Origin: Hypericum androsaemum
Lineage: Eukaryota; Streptophyta; Magnoliopsida; Malpighiales; Hypericaceae
Assembly (NCBI GenBank): GCA_963995505.1
Contig: OZ023186.1
Coordinates: 8,315,570 to 8,379,569, forward strand
DNA: 64,000 nucleotides
Direction of reading: 5' to 3'
Position 1 is the first letter of the stretch. The number at the start of each line of letters is the position of its first letter. The position numbers and the translations under genes were made by a program. The notes under the pieces were generated by a model that worked only from the letters and a program-made list of their open reading frames with translations, ran no database searches and was not told the origin of the DNA. Below are positions 37,550-50,338 of the stretch, in pieces.

Positions 37550-38795
37550 TGTTGAGATTGAAAAATGACGAATGCATCCGGGTTGCTTTGGGGCATTGTT
37601 CGAATCCGAGTCACCGCAGGATCAAGTTTGGGCTCGGGGTCTTTGGATCGTCGTGGGCTTGGTTAACCTTGGATCGGCGCGAGATTCTTTGGCTCAGATC
37701 GTCGCGGGGTTGGTTAACCTTAGATCATCGCAGCTATCTCCGAACTTGGATTGTCGTGAGATTCTTCTGGTCAGATCGTCGCAGGCCTCATTAAGGCTGG
37801 ATTGTCACGGGCTGGATCGTCGTGGGTTTGGTTGAGGCTGGATCATCGCGGGTTTAGTTAAGATCGGATTGTCGTAGGTTATGGGGAGCCCGGATCGTTG
37901 CGGGTTTGGTTGAGGCCGGATCATCGCGGGCCTCGGGAAGTCCGGATCATCGTGGGCCTAATATGGGCCAAGTCGTCACAAGTCTCGGGTAGTGGGCATC
38001 GTCGCGGGATTGGACTCCATTCTCCTTGGCCCAGATCGTCGCAGGATTCTGGCTTTCTTCATCCTGGACCATCGCAAACTTCACTTGGCTGGGCTTGGAT
38101 CGTTGCAGATTTCACTTGGTTTGGGTCGTTGCGGGTTCTTTCTTCGTTGAATCGTAGTAGTGGTCTCTTGGGCCTAATCGCTGCAGGCCGGCATGAGGCC
38201 CATTTAAGGTGGGTTGTCATCGAATACTAGCTACGGGATATGAAATTTTGTGTCAGCACAGGACTCAGATCCTAAGAAACCGGATGCGGGACGGACTATA
38301 TTAAAAATAACATTAAAGAAGGCTGAGCGTACCCGGTTTCTCAAGAGATAAGGATAGGCTCTGGGAAAGGTCATGTAAATTTGAGTCGGGCAAGGATGAG
38401 CATTGGAAGTCCGAGTTAGGCGGGGTCAAACATTGAAAGTCTGTGGTGGCCAAGGACAAGCATTGAAAGAGATAGGCTTCGGGTCTTCGAGTCCGGATGG
38501 GATGAGGATAAAGCTTGGCTGAAGATGGGCTTCAAGGACTTCGAGTCTGACTACAACAGAATTGAGGCTGAGACAGTCTACTTTTATGTATAAGCAGAGC
38601 AAAGGGCGAGCAAAAGGATCATCACAAAATCATACACACAATATCTCACAAGCTTCAAGCTTTTATCTTATTTTAGTTGTAGGTAGTAGTCTCGGCTTCG
38701 GCCACCCTTTGTTACTCTCGGTGCTAGATTGACCTTGGGACGAGCACTTCGGGCCGTCACGAGTTCATTCTTTACGTTCTCACATTTTTTCACCA
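37550..38795 (+). mobile_element. Solo LTR with internal GGATCGTCGCGGG array
   Basis: A 1246-bp TG...CA unit bounded by a perfect 5-bp duplication GAAGG (37545-37549 and 38796-38800), with no coding region. Two thirds of it (about 37610-38220) is a degenerate array of roughly 30-40 bp units around GATCGTCGCGGGTTTGGTTG, far more GC-rich than the host. A TATGTATAAGCAGAG promoter-like site lies at about 38586. It is related in inverse orientation to 10022-11490. This is the usual outcome of recombination between two LTRs. Confidence 0.8.
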
Positions 38796-38800
38796 GAAGG

Positions 38801-39469
38801 ATTTTAAGGAAATTTTGATAATAACTACTTATATTTTATATATTTATTCATAAGGGTGACCAATCTGAAACCTGGGTTTCTTCCGTTGGTACCTTCATCA
38901 TAACTTCGTTTCCCCCTGGCCACGTTCAGATTAGGAATGGGATGTTTGCTAATTTCCTGGCTGCCGTGGACGTCGAATGAAATTCCCTCGCGGCTCCACC
39001 GATTGGTTTTCGTGCTTCACGAGAAACTTTTTTTTTTAAGATTACTTCGTGAGAAACTCAAAGGTCGCCTTGCACACCAATACAAGGTGGGTAGAATGAT
39101 AACGAGTCCTACCTTGTTTTCCAGAGATCGGTAGATCAATTCTTACTCTTTGTGAAAATTGCAAAACTTTACTTAGAAGAGATCAAAATCCAATGTCATC
39201 TATGGCCCTAAATTTTAGGAAAACTCGCCTAAATTTTTAAGCTTAGCAAAATAAAAGGTCACTTTGCACTCCTTTTTGGAAGCCCATGAATCTCCCCGTG
39301 TTAAGAGTCCCAAAATTGTTATTAACCCACTTCACTCGTAGGTTGCTTATTTTACCTACATCTTCCGAAATTCTTTTTTTTTTCCAAAATACATAATAGA
39401 CACTTCAAAGTTACCTTATGTGTTGCTTCATGTGAAGGAGGCAGAAAAACTTAAATATTTAATGCTATT
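38801..39469. other. Intron-like scrap then unassigned sequence
   Basis: 38801-38868 resembles 61645-61700, the end of intron 1 of the second open prenyltransferase. From 38871 the sequence is unrelated. It has a GC-richer part at 38890-39130 with a 65-codon open frame that I do not recognise, then AT-rich sequence leading into the gypsy remnant. Confidence 0.4.
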
Positions 39470-40021
39470 ATGGAGGACATTCAAAGCCATCTCTCCTTCT
39501 TGGAGATGTTAGATCAAAGACCACAATATGCCAAGTTTCTCAAAGAGATCACCGTAAGGAAGAAGAAGCAAAATGACAGTAAGACGACTCCTTCAGTAGA
39601 AAATGACATACCACCAAAACTAAAAGATCCAAGGAGTTTCACGATTCCTTGCACTATTGATGGTGTTCAGTTTCTACATTGCTTATGTGATTTGGGTGCC
39701 AATATTAATCTTATGCCTTTGCCTACTTTCAGGAAACTCAATTTGGGAGATATCAACATCTATGATGATGGAGCTTGCAGATCACACTAAGAAGAAACCA
39801 AATGGAATCGCGAAAGATGTGCTAATCAAAGTCGACAAGTCTCTTATACCCGTAGACTTTGTGGTGCTGGACTACGTTGCAGATGCAAGTTGCCCATTAA
39901 TTCTAGGACGTCCATTCCTCAGCACTAGCCACACAATAGTGGATGTCAACAATGGCAAGCTACTCCTTCGTATAGGCCCGAATGAAGTAGAGTTCCAAGT
40001 CAAGCTAATGATTCTAAATTA
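39470..40021 (+). pseudogene. Ty3/gypsy (Athila-like) Gag end and protease fragment
   Basis: The first frame (39470-39790) carries LDQRPQYAKFLKEI and then CDLGANINLMPL, the aspartic-protease start typical of plant Athila elements (Leu in place of Thr/Ser after Asp). The match continues in another frame from about 39760 (VDFVVLDYVADASCPLILGRPF) to the stop at 40020-40022. One frameshift near 39760-39780 breaks it. No reverse transcriptase or integrase follows. Confidence 0.8.
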
Positions 40022-41445
40022 GCACATTTAGTATTTAATTTTTATTTATTTTTGTGTTTGCTTCAGTATCGTTATGTTGATTTAGTATTTTAATTGTCTT
40101 AGCAGGGGTTTAGCGAAGAGAAAAGCTAGATTTCGATGGAGCTCGATAGTCCATAACACCACCAACCTTCTCCACCGCCCCCTTCTCGCGATCGACGGGG
40201 CAGTACCAGTCTTCTCCTCTTGCCGTTTCTGTTATAAGTTTATTTATGTTCCTGTTTGTGTGCCCTGTGATGTTCATGTTCATGTCTTGTGATGTTTGTT
40301 TGTATCTTGTCTCCACATTGCGGACACTGTGTTCAATATGTGTGGGGGAGTGTCAAACATGTGTTTTCATTTCAGTTTGGCATTTGCGATCGAGTCTAGG
40401 TTTGAGGTAGGAGTGTGCTTAAGTCCAATGTGGTGTTATAAGCAGATGATAAAACTTCACCCTTGAATTGATGGCTTCTTAGCAACCGAATATCCTTAGG
40501 AAGGTTCATGTCAGGACAAGAGTAGCAAGGATAGGATTAAGCCCATATTGAGAAGTAGTTCTTGCTTTTCAAAATCTCATAATTTGATTAAGTGATTGCT
40601 AGGTATGGGACCAAGGGAACATATGAGTAGTTGAGGGAACACGCTTTTAGTAACCGAACCCCATGTGTGTATTAAAAAGGTTTTAGCTAACTTGTGAGTC
40701 TAACCGAGTGACATGCTTGCTGCCAAAAATCTGTCTTCAAAAAATCTTTTAGGTGAAGGGCAGCGGTTAGGTCAATAAATTGGAGCAAAGCCCCTACCCG
40801 AGAGGAGAATGGAAGAAAGGTGTGTGGAATGTGAAAAAGTTTGGAAAAAATAAAGGAAAAAATGTGAAAAATGAAAGGAAAAAAAAAAGAAGTAAAGGGA
40901 AGATTGAAGAGAAGTGGATATGGAATGTACGGAATGTGTTCAATATTATATGCGGATTGTGGATTGTAATATGAGGTATGAAAAGATCCATAAAAACAGA
41001 AAGGTGGAACTTGGTAGGGGTGAACTCCAGCCTAATCAAGATAAGCTCGAAAATTGAAAATCATTGTAGGAAATCAAGTGAGCCATGGGGTTAGTGTTGG
41101 ACTCTGCCTACTGGTCTACGAGTGAACCCCTAAGACGCCAACTGAGTGGATCTAACCGTTAATCTGAAACTATTTTGGGGCTAGGTGAAATGATGGAGCA
41201 ATGTGTTCTTAATTATCTCTTCATGTAATGTATTTTTTACAGTATCGTTCCTAGTAATCTTCACTGTTTTCTGAATGATAAAAATTATGGGGCATCGCTT
41301 TGATTTGTGGGCTGGACTTGAATTGTGGACTTGAGCTAATATGAAGTTTTCTCTGGGTAGTTCACTGTTGCTAGGGGACCAACAATTTTTAGCATGTTTG
41401 ATGCTTACTTACTTGGGGACAAGCAAGGAAATAAGTGTGGGGGTG
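40022..41445 (+). other. Non-coding part of the Athila-like remnant
   Basis: No open coding sequence recognised. It contains a purine-rich tract at 40800-40920. It ends with AAGTGTGGGGGTG (about 41433-41445), which reads as a polypurine tract before the LTR. The pol genes have been deleted or were never present. Confidence 0.5.
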
Positions 41446-42637
41446 TGATGAGTGTGTATACACTCATGTTCTGTCGGGTGTTTCGTATGTGTTTAGTCAT
41501 GCTTTCATCCAATTTTACCTTGTTCCATTGAGTCTTATGTCATTTTTATGTATTTGAGTCATGGAGTGGACTGCTAGGTACACAGCGGTCGCTAGGCCCC
41601 GATGATAGCTTCGTTCAGACTTCTTATTTAGTCAGAATTTTGGCTCGTTTCAGTTATATTCGACTATCGGCCTCCTGTTTTGGCCCTAAGACCATAATTA
41701 TATTATTACTTAGCTAGCAAAACTTATAGTTTAGGTTAAACCTCCTCTAGATTTTTCTATTATCGTGTTAGACTTTTGGCTATATATAGGCCTTAGTCTC
41801 TTAGGTTTTATTCATATACCTTCTATTGCAACATTGAGACTACTTTTGATCATTAATAAAGTCATGATTCTGGGTAGCTACGTAGAGAAGATCGGTGAGG
41901 ATTGCTCGAACGACTAAGCTTTCTCTATCTCTATCTTTTATACTATTTGTTATTATGTCTTCCATTAATGTCATATGCTTTATGATTATGCTTATTGATT
42001 GGTTCTCTTGTGAGTGCGATGCCCTAATTATGTGATTGATTATCTCTGTTAGATTGTGGTTCGAATATCCTTGGCATTATTTGTTAGTTGGTATGCTTAA
42101 TGCTTAATCTAAATTGGCCACTTAGATTATAATTAGAGTTAGCAAGAGTGGACCGAAAGGCACTTGAGTTAATGGAAAGAACCAATTGGCATATTCTTAG
42201 ATATTAATGAGACGTCTTAATATCGTAAGGGTAACCCGTTAGGAGGAATCTTCATAATTGGATTAGTCTAGTTCTAGGTTTAATTGATGACCGAAAGCGT
42301 TAATTAGTAACCTAGGTCTTTGCTAGTCTAGTTCTAGGTCTAATTGATGACCGAAAGCATTAACTAGTAACCTAGGTCTTAGTTGGAGCTTCATAAGAAC
42401 TATAATCTCGACATAGGTAATTAATTCATAAGGGTATCGTGCTCATTTATTTCTATTAAATTTGCAGCTCTTTTATTTTCGTACTTCTTAGTTTACTTTC
42501 TTTCAATCCATTACCTACCTTATAAACCTCTTAAGGTAGGTAATAGAAAATATCGTGTTCCAACCCTCAGTTTGATACCCTACTTTCTACTATACTATTT
42601 GTTGTGCGTTTAATTGTTCGCAATTTTGTGTATATCA
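41446..42637 (+). repeat. 3' LTR of the Athila-like remnant
   Basis: Begins TGATGAGTGTGTATACACTC after the purine tract and ends near ATATCA at 42637. There the sequence joins TTGATCCACTC, which has an uninterrupted relative at 45265. A tandem duplication of about 63 bp (TAGTCTAGTTCTAGG to CCTAGGTCTT) occurs at about 42265-42390. No partner 5' LTR was found. Confidence 0.65.
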
Positions 42638-44510
42638 TTGATCCACTCGAATATTTTTTTAACGGACTACGTACCTAATCGCCAACCTAATTATAATTTA
42701 AATATCGCCAAGAGTGTTATAAAACTGTAAAAATTAGACAACTTAGCTAATCACAAAGACTGTTACCAAACTTACACTTTGTACTTATCTTAAAAAACTT
42801 AAACCTCGTATCCTTAGAGCACGTTGATTTTTTCAAATAATTTTGTATGCACTATTGGACTTGATCGCCAACTTAGTCGCTAGCCTAATCGTCAATTAAA
42901 TATATCTAAGCGTGTTAACAAACTTAAAACTATTAACAAACACTTGGAATTTTTTCTATTTTAATCAAGAAGAATCGAAATTGAGTCATTAAGAATACAT
43001 TAATGTTAAATATTTTGTTGAAAGAGTATCATTACCTTTCAAATGACATTTTTGACTTGGATTCGAATTATTCGGTATAGTGGGTTGGAAACTAAAAAAA
43101 ATTAAAACTATTACAATAAAATTTTTGTAAAGTGATTTCTTGTAAAGTTATAACATCTCTAAACTTATAAAAGGCCTGGTCTCGTGATGGGACCAGTAAA
43201 TTTAATAATCATTTATCGTAATAACTAATACTTTTTCAGAAAATGTTGGTTCTAAATCTCGGTCCCAACTTTCGCATGAAACTGTAGGAAATTTCAGTTT
43301 AATATGTAAGTGGAAAGATGGATGTGTACAACCTAGAATTGGCGGGGTATATATACAAATCCGAAATGTCAAAAATCCTAGTTCTAGATCCTTCCTAATT
43401 TCTTCGGGCAGAAATGGTCTATGGCAGCAGATTTGCAGACGTGGCTGACAACTGTGTGTATCAGTAAGTTGGTGCGCGTCTCTCGACAATGAAAACTATG
43501 AAGGTGCGTGTACGCATAAGGTGAGTCAGCTTACGCGCCCTTTGTAATTATGAAGTCTTAAAGTATGTGGAGGCATATAAGCGCACATGGCAAACTCCGT
43601 AATGAAGACTATACGTACGCGTCCTGAGGTGTGCGTACCTGGAAAAATCGAATCAATTAAATGGGTGTACATGGGAAGAAACTCAGCGTACGCCGGGAAA
43701 ACCATCTTCGGCCTTTGTCCACTTTTGATCCGCAACTCCTTCATTCCGCACTCGAGTATAATTTTTGGACTTCGACTACCTACAAGATAATACAACATGT
43801 AAATATCCATTTTCATGACTCAACTGGTATAAAAGACGACAATACAAAGATGAAATTAGTAGGCATAGCATTACAATAACACATAACGTGAAGAGATAAT
43901 TAAGGACATATTTCACCTCACCCCAAAATAATTTTTAGCTTGAATGGCGGCTTGAGGTCTCGCTCTTAGACTTTAGCAGGCCGAGCCGCTCATATGGCTC
44001 TTCGGACTTAATTTTTTTATAGCTATCTCCACCATCTTCGAGCTTGTATAGGTTAGGCTGGTATTGACCCCATCTATTAAGTCCACCCTTTAATTTTCTA
44101 TGGACTCGTGGCGTAAATTTTTAAATAATTTATTTATTTATTTTTATTTTTTCCTTTGTTGGAGGTTTGCCAATACATAATCGCTGCCCTTTGCCGAAAA
44201 GATTTTCAAAACAGGTTTTTGGCATAAAGCACAAGTTCATGCTATTAAAAATATTTATAATATACATGGTAGAGTTATTGGCTACTAAGAGCATATCCTC
44301 TCGACCACTCGTGTGATATTACAGACTCACCACCCAATAATCAATTAATTTGGTTTTGAAATTTTTTGAAAAGCAAAAATTACCTCTCAATATGTGCTTT
44401 ACACTGTCCTTGCTACTTTAGTCCTAACACTAGCTTACTTCGGGATCTTAAATTCCTAACAGTTCATAAGTTTAAGATTGCAAGTTCAAGTGGTTGACTC
44501 ACTGTTAGGA
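42638..44510 (+). repeat. Direct duplication, copy 1 (no MULE or MITEs)
   Basis: Matches 45265-45444 joined to 53620-56291. It contains uninterrupted versions of three insertion sites: CTCGTATCCTTAGAGCACG near 42806 (the 8.2-kb MULE), AATGTTAAATATTTTGTTG near 43004 (first MITE) and the stretch near 43290 (second MITE). There is no gene I recognise. Reverse-strand open frame 43816-43526 (96 codons) recurs at 55591-55301. Confidence 0.75.
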
Positions 44511-44555
44511 CAATTGGCTCATACGATAGTGTTCGACATTAAATATCAGAAAATA

Positions 44556-45264
44556 ACGATCCTCGTCGTACTATGAAGGAGTTCTTGTCAAGATATTATA
44601 TATTTTCTCAAAGATTGTTTGTCATAGGATATAATTAATACAATTTTGGTGGGTACAAATCTCTATTGATGATGAAAAATGATGATTTTTTGGTACATTC
44701 TTTGTTATTTTTTATAAGGGTATTTAAAAAATGTATATCCGACGAAGATTATGCTCGTATATAATGATTATGATAACTATTCGAAATGGGAATCTTCGTT
44801 GAGTAAAAATTAGAGTATGTACGATCACTATAAAATTTTATTTTGATAAACTAATTTCTTGTGGACGGCGTACCTAGTCGCCAACCTAAGAGTCAATTAA
44901 ATATCACTAAGAGTGTAATCAAACTTAAAACTATTATGCATAACACGAAAAAGATGTTGGTCCATCCTAATTATAAAATAAAGAACTAATTCACATGAAT
45001 ACTGTTTGGAATCTAGCTAATTCCTATGAATACTGTTTGTAATCTACTTGTCTTATTTTATGATAATTCTTCTATAACAAGTGTCAATTAGATCATTAAT
45101 TTTTTTTATAAAAACTAGGTGAGAGAAAGTGTACGATTTTAGGCTCACTATAAAATTGTAAGTTTGGTAAAATAATTTCTGATGGACTATTCACCAACCG
45201 CGTCGTCAATTTGGTATCACTATGAATGTCACAGAACTTAAAACTATTATGCCAGTAAATCTCG
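44556..45264 (+). pseudogene. Prenyltransferase exon 1/intron 1 scar
   Basis: Starts with GATCCTCGTCGTACTAT, matching the middle of exon 1, and passes straight to the exon 1/intron 1 border. The donor is changed as at 30718-30800 (AAGATATTAT for AAGGTATTAC), then intron 1 sequence follows to about 44850. After that come promoter-type repeats (44870-44935, 45185-45250). It shares the lost donor with the pseudogene at 26663-36300, so both come from one already broken copy. Confidence 0.55.
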
Positions 45265-45444
45265 TTGATCCACTCCAATATTTTTTTATGGACTACGTAC
45301 CTAATCGCCAAACTAATTATTATTTAAATATCACCAAGAGTGTTATAAAACTGTAAAAATTAGACAACTTAGCTAATCACAAAGACTGTTACCAAACTTA
45401 CACTTTGTAATTATCATAAAAAACATAAACCTCGTGTATCCTTA
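45265..45444 (+). repeat. Direct duplication, copy 2, left part
   Basis: Close match to 42638-42818. It is interrupted at 45444 by the large MULE and resumes at 53620. Confidence 0.75.
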
Positions 45445-46164
45445 AGGGAGCGATTGGATCCGGAATACTAATATTCCAGACAGTTTGGAGTTAACAGGCG
45501 TGGGAAAGGCAACACAGGAAATGGTTATACACGCAGGGGCAAAATCGAAAAAAATTTCATTTCGAAAAAATGAACACGATAAATCAAGGGAAGAACAGAT
45601 TAGGGAACACGATCTCATAACTTCAATTTCAAATCAAAACAGATAAAAATGACGGATTCAGATACCTCTGATTTCCAAAAGCCTTAGATCTTCCAGAAAG
45701 CTGCGATTTGAACAAAACAAAGAAGGTTACGGATCTGCAGATTTGAAAAATGGAGCAGCTTACCGACCTGCAGAATTTGAATCTCCAAAATACAAAGGCA
45801 GGATCTTCGAATATTGAAGGTTAGTCGAAATCAACTCCTTCTTACTTCGATTCTATAAATAAATCGTGAAATTCAGTACAAAATCTCATTAGTCTTAGAA
45901 CAGATCTAGAACAGAAAAAAGATTCAGAGGAATCAGAGGTATCAAATATGCTTCAGATCTATGCCAAAACGTTGAATATACAAAAAAATAGAGGTAAGAT
46001 TGTTAGTCTTCAACTTTTTCATTTATAACTATTTGCTATTAAAGATGACATGGACTGGCACGATGTGTTTCATAATATTGGCACTTTATGATATGTGGTA
46101 ATGGCATGTTATGATATGTGATGCTGGCAACTATTGTTATGTCACAATGGCATGAAGAAAAAAT
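45445..46164. other. MULE left end and leader
   Basis: Non-coding terminal region. A possible first exon ends at about 45992 (AGAG then GTAAGATTG), followed by an intron holding the first 23-bp array (46045-46155). Confidence 0.45.
46045..46155 (+). repeat. 23-bp repeat array 1 of the MULE
   Basis: About five degenerate units, for example TATGTGGTAATGGCATG and TTATGTCACAATGGCATG, in the apparent first intron of the transposase gene. Confidence 0.75.
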
Positions 46165-47000
46165 TAAAATTTTTTTGCCAGCACTAATCAATTTGGAGCA
46201 GTTTGAAAAAGAAGAATGGTGGAAGCAAGCGCAATTTGATACATTTGAAGATGCACGAGACTTCTACTATTGATACGCACACCAAAAGGATTTTGGTGTT
46301 CGCATTGATTATCAAAAAAGAGAGATGATCGACGATGAGCCCACAGGTAAATATCTTTTCGTCAGATATCTTTGCAACAAAGATGGGACACGAAAGAAAC
46401 GTAATCCCTTGCAATCCTTGACAAAGAAACAAAAATATGACCGGAGATAAGAAAGAGTTGGATGTATGGCCAGGATAAATATCCATTATTCTGAACAAAG
46501 ACAATCTTATTTCATAAAGGAATGGACAGTGAAGCACAACAATCACGAGCTGCATTCACCATCATTCGCATATATGTTGAGATCAAATAGATCTGTTAAT
46601 CCACTCCATCAACGATGCCGGCATCAAGCTCAGACAATCATATGAATTGATGGCAATGGCGGCTGGAGGTAAGGAACACCTCGGTTTTTTACTTATAGAT
46701 CTGAAAAATCATATGGGAAGTCGAAGATAAAAGAACATGAAGGCTGGTGAAGCTACTGCCCTGCTTGAGTATTTCAGAAATGAGGCATTCTAAAATCCAT
46801 CTTTTTACTATGAGATCGAAGTAGACAACGAGCAGCAAATTGCAAACATTTTTTTGGCTGACAAAAGGATGAGGACAGACTACAAATGCTTTGGTGATGC
46901 CATATGCTTTGACACTACATATAGGACAAACAAGAATTATCATCTATTAGGTACGACATACTCATATTTCTCTGTTTTATATATCCATACATGAATTCTG

Positions 47001-47158
47001 TAAATGTGATAATGGCACGTTCTGTTATGTGATAATGGCACAATATGTTATGTGATAGTGGCACGTCCTGTTATCTGATAATGGCACGACATGTTATGTG
47101 ATAATGACACAGCATCTGGTGTGATAATGATACATACGGTGATGTGATAACATCATGA
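47001..47158 (+). repeat. 23-bp repeat array 2 of the MULE, in transposase intron
   Basis: About seven units such as GTTATGTGATAATGGCACGTTCT. It occupies most of the 240-base intron 46951-47190, between the two best conserved transposase exons. Confidence 0.85.
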
Positions 47159-47969
47159 CCTCTAATTATGCTTATTGTTGAATTGTGCAGCCCTATTTTT
47201 CAGATACAACAACCATCATATGAGCAACATTTTCGGAGCAGCACTGTTATTCGATGAGACCACAGAGTCTTTTAAATGGCTGTTTCAAACTTTCTTAAAG
47301 TGCATGGATAACAAAGCTCTGCAAACAATATTCACTGACCAAGACGCTGCAATTACCGCGAGCATCAAATTGGAGATACAAGGTACATACCATTGTCTAT
47401 GTACATGGCATATATTAGAGAATGCAAAGAAGAATCTCAGTCATCTATACACAAATACGGTAGCCCAAGCTTTCAATTATATGATATACGAAGTAGATGA
47501 TGAAAATGAATTCAATCATGCATGGACAACTATGATGGAAGAGTATTTCAAACCAGAACAGCACAAATGGCTAGATTAGATCCATGGTTTACAGAAGAAA
47601 TGGTCATCTGCGTGGAAACACTTTACTGTTGGTATGGTGACAACACAATTGGTTGAATTATTCAACAGCATAATATGGGTGCATTTGCAATCAGACTATA
47701 ACCTTATTAAATTCTTCATGCATTTCAATAACCTACTTGATGATAGAAGGGCAAAGGAAATAAGGTCAGACTTTGCATGCAAGGACATAAAGCACAAAAA
47801 CAAGTACATAGGCAGGTCAATAACAAAGTCAGCAGAAGTTTATACACATTGCATGTTCGACAGATTCCAGGAACAATATGGTCAATGTTTAGAATACAAA
47901 ATTCAAAAAGAAGTTAACAACGACCATCTGAGAAGTAACACAATTACTACAGCAATATACATCTTATGT

Positions 47970-48008
47970 TGTTATCACATAAACTGCCATTATCTAACTG
48001 ATCTGTGA
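47970..48008 (-). repeat. 23-bp repeat unit(s), reverse orientation, in a transposase intron
   Basis: Reverse strand reads AGATAATGGCAGTTTATGTG, one to two units of the same family, inside the intron 47935-48026. Confidence 0.55.
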
Positions 48009-48696
48009 TTACAACCATGTCTGTAGGCGACATCACTCAATACAATGTGTATAAGCGTTCAAAAAAAGATGATACAATTAAACTCGATGAGAGAACGGTT
48101 CATATTGAAAAGGAAAAATAATAATAATTTCATGCTCGTGCCGTCTCTATGAAACGCTTGGCATATTTTGCAGACACATTTTGAGAGTTATAGAAATATT
48201 GACTTCCTTGTATGAAAAAGAATTCACAAAGGTACCAGACCATTATCTTCTGAAAAGGTGGACAATAAAGGCTCGGGATGGATTGGAGTCTTCTGATGTG
48301 CATACAAAATTGATGCCAGATCGTAAATACAGAAGAATATTCAATTATTTAACATGCGAGATGATACAGTTGGCAGATGAAGCTTCATTGGACACTGAGA
48401 AACTTAAAATTCTTGAAGACCTAATAAGTAATGGAAGGCGTCAATTCAGACAAGGTAAGAACATTAAACTTAGACACATTATTATGTTTAAAAAATGCAG
48501 ATAACGATGCTAGATTTTAATATTTAAAATGTTTCAACATAAAGGTACCAAAGCCCCTTCAACGTAGTCAACTAATGTTGATCCGTCAACATCTCAACTA
48601 GTTCGGAAAACTATAAAGAAGAGAAAGAATCTAAACAAGTTGAGGCAGAGACTGAAAAGTGCAAACGAGATCGGAAGGCAGAAAGCAAAGGCATGA

Positions 48697-49075
48697 TTAA
48701 AAAAGAAGACACAAACCAGTTTGGATATAGATTTAAATATTGATCCATGCTAACATTCATCTCATACTGTACACACAAAAAAGTATAGTCATGTTATACT
48801 CGACAAACAAACAAAAAATGCAAAATACATACAATTTTTGTTGTGATAGTTTGTGACAGTTTCATATAACCACATTTGCCATTCTGATATAGCGTGTCTT
48901 TCTAGTATCATACAACCACTTATGCCATTGTCGTAACAGCAATTTTTTCATTTTGCATTTTGGGCTACGTCGTTTATTGGTTTCCAAAAACTCATTAAAA
49001 TGCAAAAATGTTGTCGTTCATGTCCTTGTTTAATTGTTATTATGTGTTTACGTACAAAAAAATGTTATGAACTTA
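48697..49075. other. MULE spacer between the two convergent genes
   Basis: Non-coding. Contains about three reverse-orientation units of the 23-bp family at 48870-48940 (reverse strand GACAATGGCATAAGTGG, AGAATGGCAAATGTGG). Confidence 0.55.
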
Positions 49076-49150
49076 GTGTTATCTGTCACAACGGCATGAC
49101 ACTTTTCTCACATCGGCAAGAGATGTTATGTCACAATGGCTAAACTTCTT
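49076..49150 (+). repeat. 23-bp repeat array in the MULE spacer
   Basis: Three units: GTCACAACGGCATGACA, CTCACATCGGCAAGAGA and GTTATGTCACAATGGCTAAAC. Confidence 0.7.
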
Positions 49151-50236
49151 TGGCTGCATAGTGAATACAATTAAAATGCTATGCAAAAAGCGGAATCCAT
49201 CCAAAAAAAATTACACAAAATGAAACATAATATACACTAGCACATCGTTGTGACAAAAACAACAAGAATTATCATTCAAGCATTAAACGAAACATCACAT
49301 ACTAGTCATGGACAGTATAATCCACACAACTTCCCAGCCAATAAGTAACCCATATACAAACTGCCATCATAACAAACATTCACCATGTTTAGTAACCCAG
49401 CGAACTTCAAGCATAAAAAGTCACCATGTTCATTAACACTAAAAATTCGAATCCATATAACAAATATTCAGCACATCCGACCTTTTTTTGAATCCATTTA
49501 TTGCTGCTTCTTCCTCGGCTTTCTCCATGTTTCATCTTTTTCCCACAACAATGGCAGGACTACATTGTCAGGCTGCACAATGATATCCAGACACATCTGC
49601 TTTCTGAATTTGTTAACGAATCCTGGTGTTGGCCATTGATCCTTATATTCTTCCTTTATCAGCACTTTGTCGAGTTTGTCAAGAAAAATTCACAATACAG
49701 GCAGACAAAAACCCCACAACTGAAACCATCACGCTGCTTTGGAATATTTTCAACAATAATGTACTTGACAGTTTTATAGCTGAACAAGCTCTGAAAATAA
49801 CTCACAAACGGGGCAAAGAGTCCAACAATGTTCTTTGCATTATCAATGAGCTTCTCCGCCTTACTTTCATTAACCTACATGCTATAAAGGATGAAGCAGC
49901 TTCCTCTCCCTCTCACATCAACGACATACACAGAGAAGTGGCTCTTGTTGAACCATGGGAAAATCCACTATTATAAACAAGTGAAGAAAAATATAAAAAT
50001 CTGCACAAAAATATATTAAGCAGTACAATGAAAAATAAAATGTATGAGAAAAATAGAAGACAATGATACTTACATAAGGAATTTTGCCCAAGTCGCAACA
50101 TGATGGAAAAACATTATCAATGTAATTTTGAATATTGAATGCATGATATGTTGCTGTTACTGAATCCATATCATTAATATCTTGGTCCTCAAGTTTCAAC
50201 CACGTACGCTACAATGATTCAATAAGAAAAATTTTG

Positions 50237-50338
50237 TCAGATTGATCACAATGGCATGATGTGTTAAGTCACATTGGCATGTTCTATTAAGTCACAATGG
50301 TATGATCTGTTAAGTCACAATGGCATGACTTAGGTCAT
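50237..50338 (+). repeat. 23-bp repeat array in the Ulp1-like gene
   Basis: Four units with exact 23-base spacing, such as GTCACAATGGTATGATCTGTTAA, between apparent exons of the reverse-strand gene. Confidence 0.85.

Larger units (their letters stand above)
46165..48696 (+). pseudogene. MULE transposase (FAR1 domain, MULE core, SWIM finger), broken
   Basis: The FAR1-type DNA-binding region (FDTFEDARDFYY, then Y-A-H...DFGVR) is at about 46225-46580. The transposase core includes GDAICFDTTY at about 46893-46922, FTDQDAA at about 47331-47351 and CTWHI at about 47401-47415. A SWIM zinc finger (C-x-C-x9-C-x-H) is at about 48133-48180, followed by the usual P-x-HYLLKRWT. Introns: 46951-47190, about 47935-48026, about 48455-48544. 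Stops at 46271, 46448, 46643, 46728, 46791 and 47577 and a frameshift near 46605-46620 disable it. FAR1-type transposases are the ancestors of the plant FHY3/FAR1 factors, but here the setting is clearly a transposon. Confidence 0.85.

Noticed and set aside
37543..38230. Trp/Arg/Gly-rich open frames (37543-37794, 37572-37835, 37898-38230)
   Set aside because: Products of the GGATCGTCGCGGG array in a solo LTR; several frames are open at once.
49385..49976. Three plus-strand frames in the MULE
   Set aside because: They are shadows of the reverse-strand Ulp1-like protease core, which has recognisable catalytic residues.
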